Shown: piece by piece, positions 1-7,743 of the stretch
Position numbering within the stretch: position 1 is the stretch's first letter
How the letters are laid out: every line of letters starts with the position of its first letter
The notes under the pieces: generated by a model
Seen by the model: only the letters and a program-made list of their open reading frames with translations
The model's database searches: none
What the model was told of the DNA's origin: nothing
From: Dehalococcoidia bacterium
GTDB taxonomy: Bacteria > Chloroflexota > Dehalococcoidia > Dehalococcoidales > W498
NCBI GenBank assembly: GCA_011191875.1
Contig: DUFC01000012.1
Coordinates: 1 to 34,189 of the forward strand
Reading direction: 5' to 3'
DNA: 34,189 nucleotides
Made by a program: the position numbers and the translations under genes

Positions 1-1
1 A

Positions 2-1810
2 TTTATGGCGCTTGACGAACAGACTCAGAGAAACCTGGAACTTTTCCGAACCAGTCATTCGGGAACGATTGGTGGCTCACTATTGTCGATTATTGACCTA
101 ACCAAGACAGCTATGGGGGGAAGGTTAGTAAAACGATGGCTAGGTCAGCCCCTTCTTGACATAACGGAATTGGTTAAAAGACAAGATGCTATCAGCTGGT
201 TTTATGATAATACGCTGGTTCGTAATCAGATTATCTCTTTGCTGGGTGAAGTGGCTGACCTTGAACGGCTGATAAATAGGGTAAAGAGTAGTATTGCTCT
301 ACCCAGTGAGCTAGTTACCTTACGCCGTAGCGTGGAGGTAATACCTGAGCTGAGGAAGATGCTTGGGGACGATAACTCAATAGTATGGCTCAGGGAAGAG
401 TTGAAGTCCTGCACGGATGTGGTTGATTTGATTGCTGAAGCTATAGCCGAGCAGGCATCTGGTTTTGATGAAGGCGGTGTCATCAAGCAGGGTTTTTCTG
501 AGGAACTGGATAGCCTTCGCCAGACATCTAAAAATGCCAAGCAATACCTGGCTAATCTGGAGAGCCAGGAACGAGAAAAAACCGGGATAAAATCGCTAAA
601 GGTAGGTTATAATAAGGTCTTCGGCTACTATATTGAGGTATCTAAATCAAATTTATCTCAAGTGCCTCAAGAATACATTAGAAAACAGACACTGGTCGGT
701 GGTGAGCGATTTTTTACTCCTGAGCTGAAAGAATACGAGTCGTTGATTTTAAATGCAAACGAAAGGCTCAGTGAGCTTGAGGCTGCTCTCTTTCGTCAGG
801 TATGTCATCAGATAGGAGCCGATAGCGAACGCATTTTAGATGTGTCTAATGCTATGGCTAATATAGATGTCTTCTCCAGCATGGCTGAGGTGGCGGTTCG
901 CTATAGCTATATCCGACCTGAGCTGAAAACAGATAATAAAGTGACCATTAACAAAGGACGGCATCCAGTAATAGAGAGAAGCTTGATTGATACTGGCTTT
1001 GTACACAATGATACATACTTATCCAATGATGATGCCCAGCTTATTGTTCTTACCGGTCCCAATATGTCAGGCAAGTCAACTTACTTAAGACAAGTAGCCT
1101 TAATTGTGCTTCTAGCTCAGATAGGCAGCTTTGTTCCCGCCGACTCAGCTACCATTGGCTTGGTTGACCGTATCTTTACCAGAGTTGGTGCCAGGGAGGA
1201 TTCAGCTGCCGGTCAATCTACATTTATGGTGGAGATGGTAGAGACAGCCAATATTCTAAATAACGCTACACCACGTTCGCTAATTATACTCGATGAGATT
1301 GGGAGAGGCACTAGCACCTATGATGGGCTGTCTATCGCCAGAGCCGTTGCCGAGTATATCCATAGTTATCCCGGACTGGGAGCTAAGACTCTGTTTGCTA
1401 CTCATTATCATGAGATGGTGGAGCTAGCTGGTTTTCTACCCCGGGTGAGAAACTACAATGTGGCTGTAACTGAAGAGGGTGGCGAAGTTACCTTTTTGTA
1501 CAAGATTATGCCCGGTGGAGTAGATAAGAGCTATGGAATCCATGTGGCTAAACTGGCTGGACTACCCAAATCAGTGGTGCATCGTGCCCAGGAGGTACTA
1601 GAGGAACTGGAGGAGGGTAGCCGAAAGGATTTGACTAGGCGCTCGCCCAAGGATCGCCGACCAAAAGAAGCAATACCACTACAGCTATCACTTTTAGGAA
1701 AAAAGTCACCGCTTATAGAGGAGTTTGAAAAACTGGATATAGACTCACTCACCCCACTAGAAGCAATCACCAAACTGTACGAACTGCAAAAGAAGGCAAT
1801 GGAGGGGTAA
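2..1810 (+). CDS. mutS: DNA mismatch repair protein MutS, 3' part (5' end outside window)
   Basis: MutS binds mispaired bases and recruits MutL. Only the C-terminal 600 or so residues are present. The reading frame is open to the left edge, and the first Met (base 5) lies inside the conserved core, in a stretch like 'LDEQTQRNLELF' that normally follows the mismatch-binding and connector domains. So the true start lies outside the window. What remains is the lever/clamp region (about residues 1-300 of the visible part) and the complete ATPase domain: Walker A 'GPNMSGKST' at about 351-359, Walker B with 'LIILDEIGRGTS' at about 426-437, then the 'FATHYHE' motif at about 464-470. The tail ends in the usual helical dimerisation segment ('ITKLYELQKKAMEG'). 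The gene stops with TAA only 5 bases from the end of the convergent FAA-hydrolase gene. Part of its tail recurs at 2643-2687. Identity is very secure. Confidence 0.97.
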   Translation, partial: FMALDEQTQRNLELFRTSHSGTIGGSLLSIIDLTKTAMGGRLVKRWLGQPLLDITELVKRQDAISWFYDNTLVRNQIISLLGEVADLERLINRVKSSIALPSELVTLRRSVEVIPELRKMLGDDNSIVWLREELKSCTDVVDLIAEAIAEQASGFDEGGVIKQGFSEELDSLRQTSKNAKQYLANLESQEREKTGIKSLKVGYNKVFGYYIEVSKSNLSQVPQEYIRKQTLVGGERFFTPELKEYESLILNANERLSELEAALFRQVCHQIGADSERILDVSNAMANIDVFSSMAEVAVRYSYIRPELKTDNKVTINKGRHPVIERSLIDTGFVHNDTYLSNDDAQLIVLTGPNMSGKSTYLRQVALIVLLAQIGSFVPADSATIGLVDRIFTRVGAREDSAAGQSTFMVEMVETANILNNATPRSLIILDEIGRGTSTYDGLSIARAVAEYIHSYPGLGAKTLFATHYHEMVELAGFLPRVRNYNVAVTEEGGEVTFLYKIMPGGVDKSYGIHVAKLAGLPKSVVHRAQEVLEELEEGSRKDLTRRSPKDRRPKEAIPLQLSLLGKKSPLIEEFEKLDIDSLTPLEAITKLYELQKKAMEG

Positions 1811-1815
1811 TTAGG

Positions 1816-2580
1816 CTACTTGCTGTCACCAACTACATAATTTCTTAGTGTGCCTATCGTCTCTATTTTTATCTCCACTGTATCGCCAGGATACATTGGA
1901 CCAATACCGCTGGGTGTGCCGGTAGCGATAATATCACCCGGTAACAGGGTCATGACATGAGAGATAAAGTCTATCAGCTCTGGGACGGAGTAGATAAGGT
2001 CGCTAGTGTTACCTTTCTGTTTAAGCTCTCCACTTAAGTATGTTTCAACAACAAAATTTCCCGGGTCGAGTTCTGTCTCAATACACGGTCCCGCAGCAGC
2101 GAAAGTATTAAAACTCTTGGCTCTAGTCCACTGCTTATCGTGGTATTGTAGGTCGCGGGCAGTAACATCATTAAAGCAGGTATAGCCCAAGACATAGTCA
2201 AGTGCATCTTCTACTGATACCTTCCAAACTGGTTTCTTTATCACTACTCCTAGCTCGCCTTCATAGTCAACTTTATGTGAGGTCGAAGGATAAACAATAT
2301 TATCGCCTGGTCCTATTAATGCTGTTGATGGTTTGAGGAATATCAAGGGGGCGTTGGGGACGCGGGCATTAACTTCCTTAGCATGGCTATGGTAATTAAG
2401 CCCTATAGCCACTATCTTGGAGGGTGTGCATGGAGGTAAGAGTTTAACCTCGCTTAGTTGATAGTAACAATCAGAGGGTTTGATGCCACGGTAAGGCTTG
2501 TCTTCAATAGCCTGGATAGATTCGCCTTTTAGTATGCCATACCTGACCTTATTATCAATGGCAAAACGCACAATCTTCAT
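1816..2580 (-). CDS. fumarylacetoacetate hydrolase (FAH) family protein
   Basis: This 254-residue protein belongs to the FAH superfamily, metal-dependent hydrolases, isomerases or decarboxylases of 2-oxo acids such as acylpyruvates and hydroxyhepta-dienedioates. Seen in the sequence: the metal-binding acidic set as 'YEGELGVVI' (E107, E109) and 'CFNDVTARD' (D138), a catalytic-region 'GLNYHSHAKE' near residue 60, and the C-terminal 'GTPSGIG' at 221-227. Length fits the single-domain members. The exact substrate cannot be read from sequence; close relatives are often named 2-hydroxyhepta-2,4-diene-1,7-dioate isomerase or acylpyruvase without proof. The ATG at 2580 starts the typical 'MKIVRF' N-terminus but has no Shine-Dalgarno sequence. 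A possible promoter just upstream would give a very short leader. It converges on mutS and is flanked on its other side by a relic of the mutS tail, so it may have been inserted here. Confidence 0.88.
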   Translation of the reverse strand: MKIVRFAIDNKVRYGILKGESIQAIEDKPYRGIKPSDCYYQLSEVKLLPPCTPSKIVAIGLNYHSHAKEVNARVPNAPLIFLKPSTALIGPGDNIVYPSTSHKVDYEGELGVVIKKPVWKVSVEDALDYVLGYTCFNDVTARDLQYHDKQWTRAKSFNTFAAAGPCIETELDPGNFVVETYLSGELKQKGNTSDLIYSVPELIDFISHVMTLLPGDIIATGTPSGIGPMYPGDTVEIKIETIGTLRNYVVGDSK

Positions 2581-2592
2581 GGGTTAGAAGTT

Positions 2593-2621
2593 AGTTTACC
2601 TGTATCAGTCCTAGATTGCAA
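2593..2621 (-). promoter_or_regulatory. possible promoter of the FAH-family gene
   Basis: On the minus strand TTGCAA (2621-2616) is followed after 17 bases by TAAACT (2598-2593), each matching four of six consensus bases. Transcription would begin only some 5-10 bases before the ATG at 2580, which fits the lack of a ribosome binding site. This is pattern matching only. Confidence 0.3.
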
Positions 2622-2642
2622 ACTGGATGATGTAACCAGTTC

Positions 2643-2687
2643 ATCACCAAACTCTACGAACTCCAACAGAAGGCAAGAGAGGGGTAG
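2643..2687 (+). pseudogene. relic of a second mutS 3' end
   Basis: These bases read 'ITKLYELQQKAREG' followed by a stop, nearly the same as the end of the mutS gene ('ITKLYELQKKAMEG' plus stop at 1766-1810). By hand alignment 39 of the last 44 bases before the final stop base match, and two of the five differences are silent third-position changes. Further upstream the resemblance continues weakly ('AAACTGGAT' at about 2619-2627), but about 13 bases are missing relative to mutS, so the frame is broken. It lies on the same strand as mutS, on the far side of the FAH-family gene. It has no start and cannot make a protein. The pattern of differences suggests the tail of a diverged mutS copy rather than a very recent duplication. 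Confidence 0.75.
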
Positions 2688-2711
2688 GAGGTACTGAACC
2701 TTAAGATTAAG

Positions 2712-2837
2712 CTATTTATTAATTTGCCCTAAAATAATTTCAAGATCCTTATCAAGACGCTCCACTAGTTGCAAAAACATATATTTAATACTTATGAGTT
2801 CCTTTGAAGGACTCGCAAAGATGAAAGGGAATGTCAT
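2712..2837 (-). pseudogene. short open frame, possible gene remnant (41 residues)
   Basis: On the minus strand an open frame runs from ATG at 2837 to TAG at 2712-2714. Its last part ('LVERLDKDLEIILGQINK') looks like a normal amphipathic C-terminal helix of a protein, but there is no ribosome binding site, and its first codons lie inside the arm of the inverted-repeat element at 2832-2937. It is best read as the tail of a lost gene cut by the repeat, or as chance. I recognise no family. The rest of the stretch 2690-3090 shows no other gene. Confidence 0.2.
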
Positions 2838-2937
2838 TGCGAATGAAAGCGTGGTCATTCGGGGCATTTCTGAGGATTGCTTCGTCGCTTCTCCTATGCT
2901 TTACTCAGAGCTTAGGCACACTTTAGAAATGACGAGA
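2832..2937. repeat. dispersed inverted-repeat element (TGTCATTGCGA type), copy 1
   Basis: The element starts TGTCATTGCGA and ends AAATGACGA, so its tips are inverted copies of one another (TCATT ... AATGA). It contains GATTGCTTCGTCGCTTCTCC, whose complement is a recurring core. A second, shorter member with the same TGTCATTGCGA tip and a CGAAGCAATC core sits at 19540-19608. Short palindromic elements with this look (GTCATTGCGA...CGAAGCAATC) are common between genes in many environmental bacteria and carry no protein; they behave like REP elements or MITEs. Confidence 0.65.
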
Positions 2938-3092
2938 GGAGGGTAAAATCGAGATCCCCGAAAATCTTAATATTTGGGGTAAATTACGGTGGTTTCCAGG
3001 AAAATCAGACAATATTATGCGTGCTTTAGTTGGATAAGGTAGATAATCAATCAAATTGCCTTAGTTATGTTCAGTATGATATAGTTTTGGTG

Positions 3093-4310
3093 ATGGAAGC
3101 TAAAATTAAGTTTATTACCGGGGGCAGTATTACCTCCCCTCGAGGACTTCACGCTGGGGCTACATACGCTGGGATAAAGAAAGAAGCTGATAATGCCTTA
3201 GACCTCGGTATACTGTTTTCTGAGGCACCATGTAAGGCTGCAGCTCTGTTTACCACCAATAGGATTAAGGCAGCCCCGATAGTTCTGTGTCAGCAGCGGT
3301 TGCAGTCGGGGAGAGCGGCAGCCATAGTGGTAAATAGTGGCTGCGCTAATGCCTGTAATGGTGAGCAGGGTCTTAGCGATGCCATTGAGATGGCAGAGTT
3401 GGCAGCTTGGAATATAGGGCTATCACCCGAGGATGTTCTAGTAGCTAGCACCGGGATGATTGGTCAACCGTTACCGATGAATATGATAAGAGCTGGTATA
3501 GGACAAATTGTTCTTTCGCGAGAGGGCGGTAACGAACTGGCAAGGGCTATGATGACTACTGATACTATTCCCAAAAAAGCAGCAGTAGATGTAAGGATTG
3601 GTGACAGCGAATTTACCATTGGAGGTATAGCTAAGGGGTCGGGAATGATTCACCCTAATTTAGCTACTTTACTTTGCTTCTTAACTACCGATGCTACCAT
3701 AGATATAGATTTCCTAAGACTTGCACTACGAAAGGCAGCGGATGATTCCTTTAATATGGTATCAATTGATGGTGATACCAGCCCCAATGATATGGTGCTG
3801 ATAATGGCTAACGGACTGGCAGGGAATAGAGTGATTGAGCAAGATTCAGACCAAGCTAGTGCCTTTCAGGAAGCGCTTGACCAAGTTTGTATTTATCTGG
3901 CTAAATGCATTGCCAGTGATGGTGAGGGAGCTAGTAAGCTTATGGAAGTTACCGTTAAGGGGGCGCCTAGTGTGGCTGGGGCAAGACTGGCTGCTCGAGC
4001 AGTGGCAAGTTCACCACTGGTGAAGGCAGCAGTACACGGCGGTGACCCTAATTGGGGACGGATAATGGTAGCGGTAGGGCGAAGTGGGGTAGAAGTGATG
4101 GAATCAAAGATTGACCTTTATATAGGTAATATCAGCCTGGTTAAAGCTGGTCATCAATTACCCTTTGACAGGGAGAAGGTAGTAGCAGTATTTCGTAGTA
4201 GTGAGGTATCAATAACTTTGCAGCTTAATCTGGGCACAGCTACTGCCACCGCCTGGGGTTGTGACCTGTCTGAGGAATATGTAACTATTAACAGTCAATA
4301 CACGACTTAA
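3093..4310 (+). CDS. argJ: bifunctional glutamate N-acetyltransferase / amino-acid acetyltransferase ArgJ
   Basis: ArgJ moves the acetyl group from N-acetylornithine to glutamate, closing the acetyl cycle of arginine synthesis; some members also use acetyl-CoA. The self-cleavage site that makes the alpha and beta chains is visible as 'KGSGMIHPNLATLL': the Thr of 'LATLL' (residue 192 counted from this ATG) becomes the N-terminal nucleophile. The family's end 'ATAWGCDLSEEYV...' is present, so the gene is full length (405 residues). I chose ATG at 3093, because 'MEAKIKFITGGSITSPRG' matches the usual start; an in-frame TTG at 3030 would add 21 unconserved-looking residues. Neither start has a clear ribosome binding site. 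It is first in the cluster argJ-B-D-G-H, with 128 bases before argB. Whether it can also make acetylglutamate from acetyl-CoA cannot be told from sequence. Confidence 0.95.
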   Translation: MEAKIKFITGGSITSPRGLHAGATYAGIKKEADNALDLGILFSEAPCKAAALFTTNRIKAAPIVLCQQRLQSGRAAAIVVNSGCANACNGEQGLSDAIEMAELAAWNIGLSPEDVLVASTGMIGQPLPMNMIRAGIGQIVLSREGGNELARAMMTTDTIPKKAAVDVRIGDSEFTIGGIAKGSGMIHPNLATLLCFLTTDATIDIDFLRLALRKAADDSFNMVSIDGDTSPNDMVLIMANGLAGNRVIEQDSDQASAFQEALDQVCIYLAKCIASDGEGASKLMEVTVKGAPSVAGARLAARAVASSPLVKAAVHGGDPNWGRIMVAVGRSGVEVMESKIDLYIGNISLVKAGHQLPFDREKVVAVFRSSEVSITLQLNLGTATATAWGCDLSEEYVTINSQYTT

Positions 4311-4362
4311 TCTATAGCAGTTAAGAGAATTTTAAAGGAGCGTTCTTCTAAAAGGAATTCTC

Positions 4363-4400
4363 TTTCCCCTTTCCCTTAATAAGGGGAGGATAGGGGTAAT
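4363..4400. repeat. CCCCTT/AAGGGG intergenic repeat, copy 1
   Basis: Pyrimidine-rich TTTCCCCTTTCCCTT leads into AATAAGGGGAGGATAGGGG; the core CCCTT-AAT-AAGGG is a small inverted repeat. Similar blocks lie at 19621-19650, 23521-23570 and 26214-26249. It fills the gap between argJ and argB, just before the argB ribosome binding site. Function unknown. Confidence 0.5.
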
Positions 4401-4438
4401 GAACAATCTTATTGTTATTGTGAGAGGTAGAGGTTAAA

Positions 4439-5236
4439 TTGGATAAAGTTATCGTGGTTAAACTTGGTGGTGCTATCTTTGGTAGCCATGACACTACTAT
4501 TGAGGATATAGTTGAGCTTCAGCAGCAGGGTCGACTACTGATTATAGTGCATGGCGGGGCTAAAGTAGTTACTGAGTGGCTTTCACGACAAGGGATTTCC
4601 ACCAGATTTGTTGATGGTGAGCGAGTAACCGATAAGACAATGCTGGAGATGGTAACCGCAGTACTAGGTGGCTTAGTCAATAAGGAAATTGTAGCTTCAA
4701 TCAATACCTTAGGTGGACGGGCAGTGGGTATTAGCGGCGTGGATGGAGGTCTTATTAAAGGTAGGATTAAGAGCGACCAGATGGGCTATATGGGAACCGT
4801 AGTGAAGGTAGACTCTGCTCTATTGGAGGCACTATTACAGTCAGGCTATATTCCGGTGGTGGCTCCGGTAAGCCTCTACTCATTTGATAGACCAGACAAA
4901 GCTCCACCGATTCTTAATATTAACGGTGACCCGGTGGCTGGTGAAATTGCTGCCGCTATTGGTGCCGAAAGGCTTATCTTTCTAACCGATGTGGTTGGTA
5001 TCTGTGACGCCTCAGGTAAATTGCTGCCTAAGCTATCGCCTAATGAACTTGAAGCCTTAGTGGCTTCGGGTGTGGTTTCAGGGGGTATGATTCCTAAGAT
5101 TAGAGCCTGCTTAAGGGCTTTATCTACCACTTCAACTACCCGCATCATAGATGGCACGCAGCCACATACCTTGCTTAGGGAGATTGAGGGAGGCAGTGGC
5201 GGCACGACAATACAGCGTTTATCAATGGTAGATTGA
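4439..5236 (+). CDS. argB: acetylglutamate kinase ArgB
   Basis: ArgB phosphorylates N-acetylglutamate with ATP, the second step of arginine synthesis. The 265-residue protein shows the amino-acid kinase fold: N-terminal 'VVKLGGAIFG' (Lys8, Gly10-11), 'IVHGGAK' near 36-42, 'NINGDPVAGEIA' and 'FLTDVVGI' in the nucleotide half, and 'GGMIPKI' near 217. The start is TTG at 4439, supported by AGAGG at 4429-4433 five bases upstream and by the immediate start of the kinase fold. The extra N-terminal helix that builds arginine-inhibited hexamers in some relatives is absent, so the enzyme is probably of the short, arginine-insensitive type (inference from length and N-terminus). It follows argJ and precedes argD by 41 bases. 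Confidence 0.96.
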   Translation: MDKVIVVKLGGAIFGSHDTTIEDIVELQQQGRLLIIVHGGAKVVTEWLSRQGISTRFVDGERVTDKTMLEMVTAVLGGLVNKEIVASINTLGGRAVGISGVDGGLIKGRIKSDQMGYMGTVVKVDSALLEALLQSGYIPVVAPVSLYSFDRPDKAPPILNINGDPVAGEIAAAIGAERLIFLTDVVGICDASGKLLPKLSPNELEALVASGVVSGGMIPKIRACLRALSTTSTTRIIDGTQPHTLLREIEGGSGGTTIQRLSMVD

Positions 5237-5277
5237 AGGGGCAAAGCCTCTTCTAATAAATAATCTCACAATAGGGT

Positions 5278-6471
5278 ATGAAAATGAGCTACTGGCAGGA
5301 GCTTGAGCATAAATACTATATGAGCACTGTAGAGCGCTTACCTATAACCCTGGTTAGGGGGCAGGGGGCGCGGGTATGGGATGAGGATGGACGGGAGTAT
5401 CTGGACTTTGTTGGTGGCTGGGCGGTTAATAGTTTGGGACACTGTCACCCGGTGGTTGTAGAAGCAGTAGTGGAGCAGGTACATACACTTATTCAGGCTT
5501 CAAATCAGTTCTATACTGTTCCTCAGGTTCGTTTGGCAGAGCTTTTGGTTCAAAATAGTTGTTTGGATAAGGTCTTTTTTTGTAATAGCGGGGCTGAGGC
5601 TAATGAAGGAGCGGTGAAGCTAGCCAGGCGATATGGGCAGCTCAATCTGAGTGGAGCCCATGAGATTATTACTACGATGGGTTCCTTTCACGGGCGCACC
5701 CTAAATATGGTGGCAGCTACCGGTCAGCCTAAATTCCAGCAGCCGTATATTCCCTTGCCGGGTGGATTTATCAATGTAGAGTATAACAGTATTGAAGCTA
5801 TAAAGGCAGCTACAACCAGTCTAACCTGCGCCGTGATGCTGGAACCGGTGCAGGGGGAGGGAGGAGTTAACCTGCCTGACAATAACTATTTAACCGCAGT
5901 GCGGGAGTGGTGTGACCGAAAGGGTATTCTACTTATTTTGGATGAAATTCAAACCGGTGTGGGGCGAACGGGGATACTTTTTGCTTACCAACAGCTTGGC
6001 ATTGAACCTGATGTTATGACACTGGCTAAGGGTTTAGCCAGCGGCATACCAATTGGGGCTATTTTAGCCAAGGATAGAGCCTCTGTCTTCAATCCCGGGG
6101 AGCATGGTTCTACCTTTGGTGGTAATCCTTTAGCCTGTGCTGCTGGTTATGCTACATTAAAATTTATTCTTGACAACGATGTTGCTGGGAATGCTAGCAG
6201 AATAGGGCGTTATCTTATTGACGGGCTGAAAGGCTTTAAGCAGAAGTTCCAGTTCATCACTGATGTTCGGGGATACGGGTTATTGGTAGCTCTGGAGTTT
6301 AGTAGCGATATTTCCCAGTCTTTAGTAATGGATTGCCTTGATAGAGGTTTATTGGTTAACCAATTGAAGCCCAATGCCTTGCGTTTTATGCCTCCCCTTA
6401 TCATTGGTAACGAGGAGGTTGATGAGGCGCTAAGCATTCTAGATAAGGCACTGTCTATTATTGTTAGCTAA
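5278..6471 (+). CDS. argD: acetylornithine aminotransferase ArgD
   Basis: This PLP enzyme interconverts N-acetylornithine and N-acetylglutamate semialdehyde with glutamate as amino donor. It is a 397-residue class-III aminotransferase: 'FCNSGAEANEGAVKLAR' near 101-117 binds the cofactor phosphate, 'LDEIQTGVGRTG' holds the Asp (D222) that pairs with the PLP nitrogen, and 'LAKGLASGIPIGA' gives the Schiff-base lysine K251. 'STFGGNPLACAA' follows at 278-289. The start ATG at 5278 has only a weak ribosome binding site (AGGG), and ATG at 5284 is an alternative. Sister enzymes act on succinylornithine, GABA or ornithine; its place between argB and argG settles the role. Confidence 0.94.
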   Translation: MKMSYWQELEHKYYMSTVERLPITLVRGQGARVWDEDGREYLDFVGGWAVNSLGHCHPVVVEAVVEQVHTLIQASNQFYTVPQVRLAELLVQNSCLDKVFFCNSGAEANEGAVKLARRYGQLNLSGAHEIITTMGSFHGRTLNMVAATGQPKFQQPYIPLPGGFINVEYNSIEAIKAATTSLTCAVMLEPVQGEGGVNLPDNNYLTAVREWCDRKGILLILDEIQTGVGRTGILFAYQQLGIEPDVMTLAKGLASGIPIGAILAKDRASVFNPGEHGSTFGGNPLACAAGYATLKFILDNDVAGNASRIGRYLIDGLKGFKQKFQFITDVRGYGLLVALEFSSDISQSLVMDCLDRGLLVNQLKPNALRFMPPLIIGNEEVDEALSILDKALSIIVS

Positions 6472-6485
6472 AATGGAGGTGTATA

Positions 6486-7742
6486 GTGTCAGATAAGGTA
6501 GTATTAGCTTACAGTGGTGGATTGGATACATCAGTAGCTATCAGATGGCTGAAGGAAAAGTATAACCTGGATGTTATTGCCCTTACTATTGATGTGGGTA
6601 ATGAGCGTGACTTTTCTGCTATTCAGCAAAAGGCGCTTAAGGTTGGCGCTGTGAAGGCATTGGTAGCAGATGCTAAGGAGTTATTTGTAAACCATTTTAT
6701 TTTCCCGGCACTACAGGCAGACGCTATCTATGAGGGACAATACCCATTAGCTACCGCCCTGTCTCGTCCGTTAATGGCTAAGCTGCTAGCGGACACTGCG
6801 GTGGAGGAAGGGGCTTCAGCAGTGGCACATGGTTGCACCGGCAAGGGGAATGACCAAGTGAGGTTTGAGGTAAGTATTAGCGCACTGTCACCCACTCTCA
6901 AAATTATAGCACCGGCTCGAGAGTGGGGCATGACTCGTGAACAAACCATTGAGTATGCCCAGCGTTATGACATCACAGTACCAGCTACTACTTCAAGTCC
7001 GTATTCCATTGATGAGAACCTGTGGGGGAGGAGTATTGAGTGTGGAGTTCTTGAAGACCCGTGGGTTGAATCACCCGAAGAGGTATTTGCCTGGACAACG
7101 TCAGCTAGTGAAGCGCCCGATATACCAGAATATGTTGAGATTGGCTTTGACAAGGGAATCCCGGTTACCTTTAATGGGCATAAACTAGATGGTGTTAGCT
7201 TAATTCAACGACTGAATGAGCTAGCTGGCAGGCATGGGGTAGGCAGGATTGACCATTTGGAGAATAGGCTGGTGGGAATAAAGTCAAGAGAAATTTACGA
7301 AGCCCCGGCGGCAATAGTTCTACTCCAAGCACACCAGGCTCTAGAGGCAATGACCTTGTCTAAGGACCAACTACGGTTTAAACAGAAGGTAGCTCAGGAA
7401 TACGCCGACCTCATCTATAACGGTCTATGGTTTACCTCGCTCCATCAAGATTTAGCTGCCTATGTAAAGAGCTCACAGTGCTATATAACCGGAACAGTTA
7501 GACTGAAGCTATTTAAGGGAAGCTCAAGTGTTGTCGGGCGGAAGTCACCTAAATCACTATATAACTATGGTCTGGCTACCTACGATAAGGGAGACGAGTT
7601 TGACCAGAGTGCCTCCCCCGGCTTTATCCATATTTGGGGATTGCCAGTCAGAACCCAGGTACAAGTACAGCTATTAGGTAAAGCTGAGGGTCCACTAAGC
7701 ATTATGATACCAAAGAGAAAGAAACAAAGGCGGAAGGGTTAA
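6486..7742 (+). CDS. argG: argininosuccinate synthase ArgG
   Basis: ArgG joins citrulline and aspartate using ATP to form argininosuccinate. The N-terminal PP-loop ATP-binding motif 'SGGLDTS' is at residues 10-16. Further along are 'AHGCTGKGNDQVRFE' near residues 116-130 and 'SSPYSIDENLWGRS' near 170-183, both typical of the family. It has 418 residues, slightly longer than most because of a basic C-terminal tail ('PKRKKQRRKG'). The start is GTG at 6486, preceded by AATGGAGG with good spacing. It lies 14 bases after argD and 1 base before argH, so the three are almost certainly co-transcribed. Confidence 0.97.
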   Translation: MSDKVVLAYSGGLDTSVAIRWLKEKYNLDVIALTIDVGNERDFSAIQQKALKVGAVKALVADAKELFVNHFIFPALQADAIYEGQYPLATALSRPLMAKLLADTAVEEGASAVAHGCTGKGNDQVRFEVSISALSPTLKIIAPAREWGMTREQTIEYAQRYDITVPATTSSPYSIDENLWGRSIECGVLEDPWVESPEEVFAWTTSASEAPDIPEYVEIGFDKGIPVTFNGHKLDGVSLIQRLNELAGRHGVGRIDHLENRLVGIKSREIYEAPAAIVLLQAHQALEAMTLSKDQLRFKQKVAQEYADLIYNGLWFTSLHQDLAAYVKSSQCYITGTVRLKLFKGSSSVVGRKSPKSLYNYGLATYDKGDEFDQSASPGFIHIWGLPVRTQVQVQLLGKAEGPLSIMIPKRKKQRRKG

Positions 7743-7743
7743 A

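Noticed and set aside
226-540. Antisense open frame inside mutS (also similar antisense frames at 4876-5244, 10432-10713, 12007-12276, 24482-24829 and 30398-30757)
   Set aside because: Each lies fully or mostly opposite a well identified gene, has Ser/Arg/Pro-rich low-quality protein and no ribosome binding site or family likeness.
3030-3092. TTG at 3030 as the start of argJ
   Set aside because: The 21 added residues do not resemble the family, and ATG at 3093 gives the standard N-terminus.
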